Source of the DNA: an uncultured Erysipelotrichaceae bacterium
GTDB taxonomy: Bacteria; Bacillota_I; Bacilli_A; RFN20; CAG-826
Length of the DNA stretch: 35,919 nt
NCBI GenBank assembly: GCA_902803375.1
Contig: CADCPN010000056.1
Span: 1-35,919, forward strand
Reading direction: 5' to 3'
A model generated the notes under the pieces. The model did no database searches, was not told the DNA's origin, and worked only from the letters and a program-made list of their open reading frames with translations. Positions 1-7,425 of this stretch are shown one piece after another. The position numbers and the translations under genes are program-made. Position 1 is the first letter of the stretch, and every line of letters starts with the position of its first letter.

Positions 1-324
1 GTCGCTTTGGTTATCGGAACAATCGGCATCTCGGTGACGAGGGCCCAATTCGAGGAATACAAAACCTTCACCCCGGAAAAATGGGCCAGGGCGGCAAAAG
101 ACCCAGATTACCGGGGATTACTCGTGAGCTCCTTCTTGGAGCAATATGACGTGAAGGGCTGCGGGCCGGACGAAGTGAGCTCATTGCTCGGCCCCGCCAA
201 TCATATCAACGAATTTGTCCTGGAGACTGACACGCCCCAATACGGCGGCATGGAATGGATTTATGACTTAGGGTTCTATAGGGATTACATGGATGCGTCT
301 TTTCTAGAAATAACGTTCTTTTAG
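1..324 (+). CDS. C-terminal part of a small membrane or secreted protein, function unknown
   Basis: An open frame enters from the left edge of the window and ends at a TAG at 322-324, so the true start is not visible. The visible 107 residues begin with a short hydrophobic stretch (VALVIGTIGISV), which could be the end of a membrane anchor or signal peptide. Next come a charged segment and a module with a SSLLGPANHI turn and a later W-I-Y-D-L-G segment. The LG-P...W-Y-LG pattern recalls small lipoproteins of the SmpA/BLIP-like fold, but this is only a resemblance and I do not recognise the family. A weak hairpin terminator follows about 95 bases downstream. No neighbour in the window points to a role. 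Confidence 0.55.
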   Translation, partial: VALVIGTIGISVTRAQFEEYKTFTPEKWARAAKDPDYRGLLVSSFLEQYDVKGCGPDEVSSLLGPANHINEFVLETDTPQYGGMEWIYDLGFYRDYMDASFLEITFF

Positions 325-419
325 ACAAATGTCGTCCTCCGCTGTGAAGTCTCCACACAATAATTATCGAAACACGGCTAGAAGCCTGTTTCGCTCGTTC
401 TTCGAAGTCTGATTTTGCC

Positions 420-442
420 TTCGGAAAAAGGGCCGAATTTTT
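420..442 (+). terminator. Probable rho-independent terminator of the first gene
   Basis: TTCGG at 420-424 pairs with CCGAA at 433-437 around an 8-base loop, followed by a run of T. The stem is short (5 bp), so efficiency is uncertain. Confidence 0.4.
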
Positions 443-480
443 ATAACCAAAATGTAACCAATAAAAATGAAAAACACTCG

Positions 481-618
481 ATGGCATCGATTGAATTAAG
501 GAAACTTGAGCGCGATGCGGGAAGTGATGCGATATTCTTGTCCACGCTGCTTTGCGTTCTAAGCATCCCCTCAAGCCTTGCCTTGGTTCAGCTTGCCATG
601 GCATTGCCAATCTTCTAG
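481..618 (+). CDS. Possible 45-residue hydrophobic peptide
   Basis: A frame from ATG 481 to TAG 616-618 would encode a peptide with a charged start (MASIELRKLERDAGSD) and about 29 mostly hydrophobic residues, enough for one membrane helix. The stop lies 2 bases before a symmetric terminator at 621-654, which is what a real short transcript would look like. Against it, there is no Shine-Dalgarno sequence before 481 and no recognisable family. An in-frame TTG at 415 would lengthen it but also lacks a ribosome site. Treat as a weak candidate. Confidence 0.22.
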   Translation: MASIELRKLERDAGSDAIFLSTLLCVLSIPSSLALVQLAMALPIF

Positions 619-620
619 CG

Positions 621-654
621 AAAAATAGAGCAAGCGCATGCCTGCCCTATTTTT
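621..654. terminator. Bidirectional terminator
   Basis: AAAAATAG at 621-628 pairs perfectly with CTATTTTT at 647-654, with inner GCA/TGC pairing. The A-run on one side and T-run on the other let it terminate transcription from both directions. It lies between the 481-618 frame and the stop of the minus-strand lipoprotein at 664. Confidence 0.75.
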
Positions 655-663
655 GTTTCGCCC

Positions 664-2727
664 TCAAGATTGTTTAGAGAAGGTCCAGTGGGCCGAGCCT
701 CTCACATCGCCTAGCCTTGCGCCGGTGTAATAGCCGCCGGCCTCGTTGAAGGTAAGCGTTCTGCTAAACGGATCCTCGCCTTCTGCTTCAATGATGTCAA
801 AGGTGATGGAAGAGGGATAATCGTAGGCGGAGACGGAGACGGAATAATAGTAGGAAGAGTCGCCATCCTGGGTGAACACGGCAGAGCCATCCGCATTGAT
901 GACGATGCTTGCGGAGCTGATATCGGCCTCACCGGTTTCATCGGTATAGCTGAAGGTTCCCGCAAACGGCATATCCAAGCCTGCGGAGAAGGAGAAATAG
1001 GAGGTGGTATCGCCATTCATCTTAGCGCCCCAGATCTCAGAGGAGTGCAAATCATCATCGCTGATGTTGTTGATTGCTCTGCCTTTGGTTCCGACTTTGC
1101 CAACGGAAATCTTGATCGTTCCGTCATCGTTAGGAGAATAGACGCCTGCAACGTTCTCGATGTTGAGGGTCAAAGAGCGTGGGAAGGAATATTCCACAAT
1201 GCCGGCAGTACCTTTGCTAGCCCCGTTAACGAAGATCTCTGCTTCTTTCGAGTTCTTCACCTTAACCGTGTAAGCATTGCTATCGTCAGCCTCATCGCTA
1301 AGATCCGCGGCATGGGTAAAGGTGCCAACGAAGGGGAAGGTGTAGTCGGAAACGGTATAGACGATGGAGCGCTCGTCGGTCATATCGACCTTATATCCGG
1401 CGTCAACCTTGGTCACAGAGACGTCGTCGCCATAGATATTGGTCATCGTAAAGGAAGCAGGGTAATCATCGACGTTGGAAACAGTTAGGTCTTCATACCA
1501 TTTTCCATCGAGTTTGAAGACCGCAGAGCCATTCTCATTGATGATGAAGGAATAGTCGTAGTCTTCATTGGTTGAGGTGTAGTAAGCGGCAGCGGGGCAG
1601 GATTCTTCCTCTTCTGGAGCCGGCGCAAGGCCATCTTTCCACAAGGTGATTTCTTTCTCATCATTATAGGTTCCTTTGATGAAGTAATAGTGGTCCTCGC
1701 CCTCTGTGACGATGCCCATGCTGGCGTCATCAAGGTTAGGGCGCCGCAGGGATTCGAATTCCAAGTTTTCCGTATCGCCCTTTTCCCAGGCCGCTCCGCC
1801 TTCATGGTGCATCGACATCTTGTCAGAATAGTCGGTGCCATCATAGATGACGTAATTGCCATATCCATCAAGGGTGATGGTCATATCCTCAGAGGTGTAG
1901 GTTCCTTCAAAGCCATCGGTCTCGCTGGCAACGTCGACATAGTCGGGCGTTGCGCGGCCGATATAGGAAACTTTCTGCGGACGGTTCATCTGATAGCCGA
2001 AGCTCACGCCGAAGGCATCTTTGTACTGAAGCGTGGCTTTATCGATGCCATCAGAGGCAAAGAGATAGCCAAGGTAATGCCATCTTTCTAAGCGCTTGCC
2101 TTCAATGTCGCGCCATTCCAGCTTAATGGTATCCGCTTCGTCATAACGATCTTTGACCGGGTCGATGGTTGCGCCTTCTAGTCCCATGGACTCAATGGTG
2201 TAATACCAGGTTGCGGTTAGCTCTAGGTCCGCCGTGATCTTTCCGTCTTCGACGATTTGGCCTCCATCGCTCCAGCCGCCGAAAACGGCCCCTGGGCGAG
2301 TTGGGATCGGAAGAGTCACATCCGCGCCGTAATCATAGGTTAAGGTTCTCTTGACCTCGCCATTGGCAATTGCATCGCCAGAAAGTCTGTCGGCAAAGAC
2401 GCCGCCTTTGGCGTTAAGCGTCAAAGTCTCCGTCTCGCCCGCGTGAGGGTCAACAGAGCTTTCCTCGCTGCTAGATTCGACAATGCTTGATTCTTCAACG
2501 CTTGAGTCTGGCTCGCTAGAGGCCGATTCACTTCTTTCCTCGTCGCTAGCTTCGCTTACAATGCTGGTAACGGAACTCGACTCTTCCTTTGAAGAAGATA
2601 AACTCGAGGCGTCCTCCGTTTTGCTTGAGGTCGTGCTGACGACGACGGGCGAGCCGTTTCCGCACCCCGTGAGCACCAATAGGCCCAAACTAGATAAAAC
2701 AAAGTATCCCTTCATATTCTTTTTCAT
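664..2727 (-). CDS. Surface lipoprotein with a Listeria-Bacteroides-type repeat and tandem beta modules
   Basis: The 687-residue product begins with a lipoprotein signal ending in LTGC (lipidated Cys near residue 22), followed by a Ser/Glu-rich linker to about residue 92. Around residues 95-175 is a module resembling the List-Bact (Flg_new, PF09479) repeat, ending in the usual F-G-G-W then T-A-T-W pattern. The rest is several related beta-rich modules that share an I-x-N-x-x-G-S-A-V-F strand followed by D-Y-P-(A/S)-S-(F/I)-T, at about residues 388-430 and 610-655. No catalytic motif is visible, so a binding or adhesion role is inferred. An AGGAGG site lies 9 bases before the ATG. The gene follows the lipoprotein at 2754-5486 by 26 bases and probably shares its transcript. 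Confidence 0.8.
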   Translation of the reverse strand: MKKNMKGYFVLSSLGLLVLTGCGNGSPVVVSTTSSKTEDASSLSSSKEESSSVTSIVSEASDEERSESASSEPDSSVEESSIVESSSEESSVDPHAGETETLTLNAKGGVFADRLSGDAIANGEVKRTLTYDYGADVTLPIPTRPGAVFGGWSDGGQIVEDGKITADLELTATWYYTIESMGLEGATIDPVKDRYDEADTIKLEWRDIEGKRLERWHYLGYLFASDGIDKATLQYKDAFGVSFGYQMNRPQKVSYIGRATPDYVDVASETDGFEGTYTSEDMTITLDGYGNYVIYDGTDYSDKMSMHHEGGAAWEKGDTENLEFESLRRPNLDDASMGIVTEGEDHYYFIKGTYNDEKEITLWKDGLAPAPEEEESCPAAAYYTSTNEDYDYSFIINENGSAVFKLDGKWYEDLTVSNVDDYPASFTMTNIYGDDVSVTKVDAGYKVDMTDERSIVYTVSDYTFPFVGTFTHAADLSDEADDSNAYTVKVKNSKEAEIFVNGASKGTAGIVEYSFPRSLTLNIENVAGVYSPNDDGTIKISVGKVGTKGRAINNISDDDLHSSEIWGAKMNGDTTSYFSFSAGLDMPFAGTFSYTDETGEADISSASIVINADGSAVFTQDGDSSYYYSVSVSAYDYPSSITFDIIEAEGEDPFSRTLTFNEAGGYYTGARLGDVRGSAHWTFSKQS

Positions 2728-2753
2728 AACCTTTTTCCTCCTTCAACATTTGG

Positions 2754-5486
2754 TTATTGAAGCAAAGTGATATTTGCCTGGATGAAATAGGAGGCATAGC
2801 TCCCGTCATCCAATAAGAATCTCTTTTGATAAGAGACTTCGAGCAATAGGCTCGATTTCTGAGTCTCGATGGTAAGAGAAATGCCGTGCACGCTTTCCTT
2901 ATCAAATCCAAGGAAGCCGTAATAAAGCGAAGATAGGCATTCCTGCTTAGCCACGTATTGGCCATCGCTATTGACCGTGAACTGATCGCGGCTCAGTTTG
3001 CTGATATCGACGTTTCTAGAAGCCTCCATAACCAGAAGCTCATAGTCTTTGCCGCCGCGATTAACCCGCTCATAGACATCGCCATCTTTGAAGAAATAGC
3101 TGTTGGTAGAGGTGTTCTCGGCTATGACTTCCACTCCGCCATACGTCGAGAAGGTCGCACCGGTTTCGCCGCCGCCAATATAATGGGCGGTTGCATGGTA
3201 GAACTGGCGTAATGGAACGCCGCTTAACGAAGATACGATATCGTTGAAATCGGTTCTGATGTAATCCGCCTCATTGAAGTTAGGGATGGTAATGCTCGTG
3301 GAGCCAAAAGAAGAGAACGTGACCTCGCCTTCGTAGAATGCCGATCCAGTCTCATGACCGAATTGGCTATAGGAATAGGTCATTTTCTTGATGGAACCAT
3401 CCGCGTTCACGAATAGGCTTATCGATGTTACGGAAGCGCTATTGGGGTTCACGCCATGGGGAATTAACGATGCTCCAAAGCGGTCCAAGTACTTCTTCCC
3501 AAGCAAAAAAGTCAAAACCCCCGTCGTGGAATTCGTGGACTTATAAGTGAAGAACCTCAAATAGGAATCAAGCTGGCTTAAAGGCGTCAATTTGGTATAC
3601 GTTCCGACTGCTTTCTGGCTGACGTCCTCATATTCGCTGCCAGTGAAATGGCGGCAGGCATAATAGGCATCATCGCCATAATAGGAATAGAAGTCCGCAT
3701 TGAGCCATCGATAGATGGGTGACTCATTCTCATCGTAATCCGCGATGTAGTTTGCTGAGGCATTGATGTATTCGTATTTGCCCATCCTCTCTTCGTGGTA
3801 GATGGTTTCATTAACGTTTGTGCCATCTAGGGCGAGGCTTATGGGGTTGCCGTCTTTGCCAGTTGCGGAATAGCGGTCATCGAGGGAGTAATTATCCACA
3901 TCGATAGACTCTTTCGCCACGGTTAATCTTTCATCGAGAACGATATCCTCATCAGGGTCGGTAGGAACCTCTATCTTGGTGGAGCCGATATCACTGAAAG
4001 AGCCAGAAGCCGAAACCACATAGTCATGGCTGACGCCTTCTTTGTCCACATAGGTATAGGAATAGCCGTAATCGACGTGGGCAACATTCCCTAAATCGTC
4101 AAGGAAAATGGAGATGGAGTCGTAATGATAATTCCAAGACTCGCCGGTTGCTTCGGAGACGTAGTTGCCGATGATATCGTGGCCAAACGTCTTAACCGCG
4201 ATATCGAGATAGCTTTCTTCGCTTGGATTGTAGCGGCCAGGCTTACCTTCTTCTGGGATATAGGAGCCATTCTCGGCTTTCTTAAAAATCTTCAGCCCAT
4301 AGCCATGGCAAGAAGAAAGATAGGAGAGTCTTCCTCCCCAGTCTGGAGAAGAAACATCCATGTCATAGCTGCCGTAATCAACGCCATCATCTTTATAGGT
4401 CAGCGTCGTGTTGTAATAGGTTTTGGTATAGCCAGAAGAGGAAGTATACGATTCCTTGACGACGGGGTAGATGTAATCATCGACCAGATGGCCATAGTAT
4501 TGGGAATAGCCATAGGTACGGAGGGAATCCTCATCCACCTCCTCGATGTAATCCCGTTGCACCAAGTTGCCTTGATCGTCGGTGACGGACATCCTTTCCT
4601 TATAGGTGTAGTTGTTCTTATTGGAATTAACCGCCTTTTCCAAAGCAGGTTCTTCCTTTAGCAAGTCCTCAGGATAAACCGGCAGGATCGGCAAAGAGGT
4701 GTCGCTGACGCCGATGTTAGAAAAGCATCCGATGCATTCTGCGTCGAAAGAGGAAGTCATCCCTTTGCCAGCTCGGGGAGAGAAATGCAAAGCGTAGCAA
4801 TACTCATCGATGACGCCGTTTTTCACGGTCAGGTAGAACGAGGAGAAGACCTGATGGAAATAGTCGAAGGAGCCGTAATAGCTTAGCGTCATCTTCGAGG
4901 CGATTTCCGTGTCGTTGTACTTCTCGTAATCAAGCTCATACCGATCCTTGTTTCGGTCATAGACGAAATAATCCGCCCGAACGTGATCGATCAGCTGGTC
5001 TTGGAAATTGAAGTTGCTATTAAAAAGGCTAGATTGCCGCCATTCATCTTCTTCCGCATGGCTGCGGCAGGCGACCTTGCCCGCTTCATCCTTGTAATAG
5101 CAAGTAGCGGAGGCATTTGCGAAATCCTTCTTCTTTTCTAGAAGCTCTTCTTTGCTTCCATTAACCAAGGAATACCTTTCCACATAGTAATATGGCTTGC
5201 TGGAATCGCAGCGAAGGGTGGTATCGTTCCAATGAGTGTTACCGTTATCTTCTTTGTCCGAGGTGATTTCGTGGTAGGTGTAATTCTTTTTCGTCCTTTC
5301 GATTGCTTCTGCTAGCTTTGCGGCATGATCAACGCCATCATCGCTAAAGGAGGAAGATTCGGTAGCCGAAGATGACTCACTCTCTAAGGAAGAGGAAAGG
5401 CTATTAATAGCAGAGCCTGAACCGCAGGAAGCAAGAATCAAAGCGGAAGCCAACACCAATGGCGATAAGCGAATAAACCTTTCCAT
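2754..5486 (-). CDS. Large surface lipoprotein with about four tandem LolA/LppX-like modules
   Basis: The 910-residue product has a lipoprotein signal ending in LASC (Cys21) and a Ser-rich linker to about residue 52. The body looks like a tandem array. Modules begin near residues 60, 282, 522 and 742 with A...N-Y-(T/S) motifs (KKNYTYHE, KNNYTYKE, VDNYSLDD). The first three close with a similar F-S-x-(I/F)-G-x-(S/T) strand and a Pro-rich hinge; the fourth lacks the NYT motif and seems diverged. This spacing of roughly 215-240 residues matches single-domain LolA/LppX-like folds, which bind hydrophobic ligands in their families; that function is not shown here. A GGGAGG site precedes the ATG. 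A promoter at 5533-5560 probably drives this gene and the one after it. Confidence 0.78.
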   Translation of the reverse strand: MERFIRLSPLVLASALILASCGSGSAINSLSSSLESESSSATESSSFSDDGVDHAAKLAEAIERTKKNYTYHEITSDKEDNGNTHWNDTTLRCDSSKPYYYVERYSLVNGSKEELLEKKKDFANASATCYYKDEAGKVACRSHAEEDEWRQSSLFNSNFNFQDQLIDHVRADYFVYDRNKDRYELDYEKYNDTEIASKMTLSYYGSFDYFHQVFSSFYLTVKNGVIDEYCYALHFSPRAGKGMTSSFDAECIGCFSNIGVSDTSLPILPVYPEDLLKEEPALEKAVNSNKNNYTYKERMSVTDDQGNLVQRDYIEEVDEDSLRTYGYSQYYGHLVDDYIYPVVKESYTSSSGYTKTYYNTTLTYKDDGVDYGSYDMDVSSPDWGGRLSYLSSCHGYGLKIFKKAENGSYIPEEGKPGRYNPSEESYLDIAVKTFGHDIIGNYVSEATGESWNYHYDSISIFLDDLGNVAHVDYGYSYTYVDKEGVSHDYVVSASGSFSDIGSTKIEVPTDPDEDIVLDERLTVAKESIDVDNYSLDDRYSATGKDGNPISLALDGTNVNETIYHEERMGKYEYINASANYIADYDENESPIYRWLNADFYSYYGDDAYYACRHFTGSEYEDVSQKAVGTYTKLTPLSQLDSYLRFFTYKSTNSTTGVLTFLLGKKYLDRFGASLIPHGVNPNSASVTSISLFVNADGSIKKMTYSYSQFGHETGSAFYEGEVTFSSFGSTSITIPNFNEADYIRTDFNDIVSSLSGVPLRQFYHATAHYIGGGETGATFSTYGGVEVIAENTSTNSYFFKDGDVYERVNRGGKDYELLVMEASRNVDISKLSRDQFTVNSDGQYVAKQECLSSLYYGFLGFDKESVHGISLTIETQKSSLLLEVSYQKRFLLDDGSYASYFIQANITLLQ

Positions 5487-5759
5487 AATAATTACCCTCC
5501 CAGCAAAATAAGGAAACTATATTCAAACCAGCATTGTAAACCCGATTCCATTTGTCGCAACAACAACTTTTCTTTTTCCGAACAAAAGTGTCTTTTGCTA
5601 GAAAAGCAGAATCATCTCATTAACGATTTTTATAGAAACCATGTGCCAAAAACACAAAAGGTTTTCGTTTTGAACGTCTATGCATAATAAAACCCTCACC
5701 TCCCCGAGGAAAATGGCAAAAAGGGAAGCGAGGGGCACACAGGAGGCTATCTAAAGGTA
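5487..5759. other. Intergenic region between two minus-strand lipoprotein genes
   Basis: This 273-base AT-rich stretch holds the promoter of the 910-residue lipoprotein (5533-5560). I see no convincing terminator for the gene ending at 5760 and no coding potential. Confidence 0.5.
5533..5560 (-). promoter_or_regulatory. Sigma-A-type promoter for the 910/687-residue lipoprotein operon
   Basis: On the minus strand a -35 TTGCGA (5555-5560) and a -10 TACAAT (5533-5538) are separated by 16 bases, about 47 bases before the ATG at 5486. Confidence 0.55.
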
Positions 5760-7235
5760 TTAGAGGTCAAGCACCGCGAAGGAAGCGACGTAGACGTCGA
5801 CCTTCTCAGAAGCGGTGAAGGTGTAGACACCAGCAGCATCGAAGGCGACGCTGGCGGCGTAAATCTTCTTCTTGACTTCGCTGGATTCAAGAGCCTTGAG
5901 GTTGGTGCCTTCGATTTCGGCGCCTTCGGCATTGGTGACGACGAAGTCAGAGGTCGGGGCGGTTCCATCCTCGCCCTTGGCGGCTCTAGCGGAGATAAGC
6001 ATGCTCATGGTTCCCGCGCCGGTGGCGTTGAACTTCATGGTCTTTCCTGCGCCGACTTCATAGACGGAGTAATGCGGGGTCTTAACGCCGGCGGCATCGG
6101 TGTATTCGATCTTGCCATAGGACTTGCCGACAACACCCTTGGAGAAGGTGTAGTTGCCGATGGTCTTATCGGCAGCGAAGCCCTTGTCGGAGCTTGGGAT
6201 GGCGTAGAGGGCGTTAAAGTCATCGGCGGACTTCATGTTTTCCGCAATCGGGGCGACATCCTTCTCACCCAAAGTTTCGTTGTAATAGATATTGATGATG
6301 TTGACGGAAGCGGCGGCGTTGAAGGCGATGTAGTACTTGCCAGCGGAGGGGAGGACATAGGTGTCGGTTCTCCAGGCGGCGTTACCTGCATCATCGAGCT
6401 TGAAGACAGCTAGGCCAAGGTACCTGCCGATAGATCCATCTTCAGCAGCCTGGATGAGGTAGCCAGCACGAGTGGCTTCCTTAGAGCCGGCCTTCCACTT
6501 TAGGCGGATCTTGCCAGCTTTTGCTGCAGTGAAGGTAATGGTCTTTTTGTTCTTGGAAGAGGTGATTTCAGAGTTGCCGCCAACCTTGAAGGAGGTGCCG
6601 TCAACTTTAGAATCTTTGTGATAGGAAGAGGTGAAGAAGCCATCGGAGAATTCTCCGCCCGTCTCTTTCTGGACCATCTTGGTGCCGTCAAATTCGACAT
6701 CTGGGATCTTCTCTAGGGAGAGGGTGGCTTTGACTTCGCCTTCTGCCGGCATAACAAAGTTCCAGACGTTGGCCTCGGTGCCAGGGGCGGTTTCGACGGT
6801 GGCCGGGGTTTCGCCGATGGTCTTGACGGCGAACTTGTTGACGCGGAAGGTTGCGCCTTCGGCGATGGTTAGCTTAACGGTGACGTTGGCGCCGGCTTCG
6901 GCTTTGGTGACTTCCTTCTCTCCGACAAAGATCTTGAGGGTGAACTTGGCGGTTTCATCTTCGGAAAGCTCTTCGTCGACGGAGACGATAATGGTGTTGA
7001 TCTTCTCGCCCTTCTCTTCCTCGAGTGAGGATTCTTCCACAGAAGATTCCTTAACGGGTTCAGAGGACTCTTTGGCCGGTTCAGAGGACTCAGCTGGGGA
7101 GCTGGTCGGGGTGACGCTGGAAGTGCCAGGCTCAGAGGAGGCAACACTGGACCCAGAGTTTTTCTGCGGAGCGCCGCAAGCGGCTAGGAGCATGGAGGCG
7201 CTTAGCATGAATAGCGGAATGAATCTGGTTTTCAT
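5760..7235 (-). CDS. Surface lipoprotein of the pectin locus, probably carbohydrate binding
   Basis: The 491-residue product starts with a lipoprotein signal ending in LAAC (Cys20) and a Ser/Pro/Glu linker to about residue 75. The rest is Ala/Gly/Lys-rich beta sandwich-like sequence with no visible catalytic motif. A middle segment (about 195-320) with K-I-R-L-K-W-K and Y-Y-I-A-F-N strands resembles extracellular sugar-binding or pectate-lyase-associated modules. It is transcribed divergently from the PL9 pectate lyase at 7426, and the shared control region holds two identical-type palindromes, so a role in pectin binding at the cell surface is inferred. The start has a GGAGAG site and a strong promoter at 7282-7310. 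Confidence 0.75.
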   Translation of the reverse strand: MKTRFIPLFMLSASMLLAACGAPQKNSGSSVASSEPGTSSVTPTSSPAESSEPAKESSEPVKESSVEESSLEEEKGEKINTIIVSVDEELSEDETAKFTLKIFVGEKEVTKAEAGANVTVKLTIAEGATFRVNKFAVKTIGETPATVETAPGTEANVWNFVMPAEGEVKATLSLEKIPDVEFDGTKMVQKETGGEFSDGFFTSSYHKDSKVDGTSFKVGGNSEITSSKNKKTITFTAAKAGKIRLKWKAGSKEATRAGYLIQAAEDGSIGRYLGLAVFKLDDAGNAAWRTDTYVLPSAGKYYIAFNAAASVNIINIYYNETLGEKDVAPIAENMKSADDFNALYAIPSSDKGFAADKTIGNYTFSKGVVGKSYGKIEYTDAAGVKTPHYSVYEVGAGKTMKFNATGAGTMSMLISARAAKGEDGTAPTSDFVVTNAEGAEIEGTNLKALESSEVKKKIYAASVAFDAAGVYTFTASEKVDVYVASFAVLDL

Positions 7236-7281
7236 TTTCTCTCCTTCCCTTCCCTAAAGTGAAAGGGCTTACATTTCCGAC

Positions 7282-7310
7282 ATTATGTAATATTTTTTTG
7301 TTGTATGCAA
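7282..7310 (-). promoter_or_regulatory. Promoter of the 491-residue lipoprotein, -35 inside a palindrome
   Basis: On the minus strand TTGCAT (7305-7310) and CATAAT (7282-7287) are 17 bases apart. The -35 box lies within the palindrome TTGTATGCAA (7301-7310), an arrangement typical of repression. Confidence 0.6.
7301..7310. promoter_or_regulatory. Palindromic operator candidate, copy 1
   Basis: TTGTATGCAA, extended to GTTGTATGCAAC at 7300-7311, overlaps the -35 of the minus-strand lipoprotein promoter. A near-identical copy sits at 7394. The form resembles sites of GntR/LacI-type regulators of sugar or uronate genes. No regulator gene lies nearby. Confidence 0.5.
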
Positions 7311-7393
7311 CAGCCAATTAACGATTTTTGTATTCGGGCAACAAAGACAAAATAATATGTTTTTATTCGCGCGAGAATGGGGTTACAATGGCG

Positions 7394-7413
7394 TTGTATA
7401 CAAAAATTTTGTA
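7394..7413. promoter_or_regulatory. Palindromic operator candidate, copy 2, with overlapping second palindrome
   Basis: TTGTATACAA at 7394-7403 is a perfect palindrome and overlaps TACAAAAATTTTGTA at 7399-7413, also perfect. A likely -10 TACAAT lies at 7384-7389, so the site covers the expected transcription start of the pectate lyase operon. Confidence 0.5.
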
Positions 7414-7425
7414 AGGACGTAACAC

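Larger units (their letters stand above)
325..663. other. Intergenic region with two terminators and a doubtful 45-codon frame
   Basis: This 339-base gap separates the partial first gene from the convergent lipoprotein at 664-2727. It holds a hairpin at 420-442, a strong symmetric hairpin at 621-654, and between them a frame at 481-618 that could encode a 45-residue hydrophobic peptide. I see no clear promoter, RNA gene or repeat here. Confidence 0.6.

Noticed and set aside
6631..7257. Plus-strand frame of 208 codons, rich in Ser, opposite the 491-residue lipoprotein
   Set aside because: Its composition mirrors the Ser/Glu linker of the real lipoprotein on the other strand. The lipobox, promoter and ribosome site all belong to the minus-strand gene.
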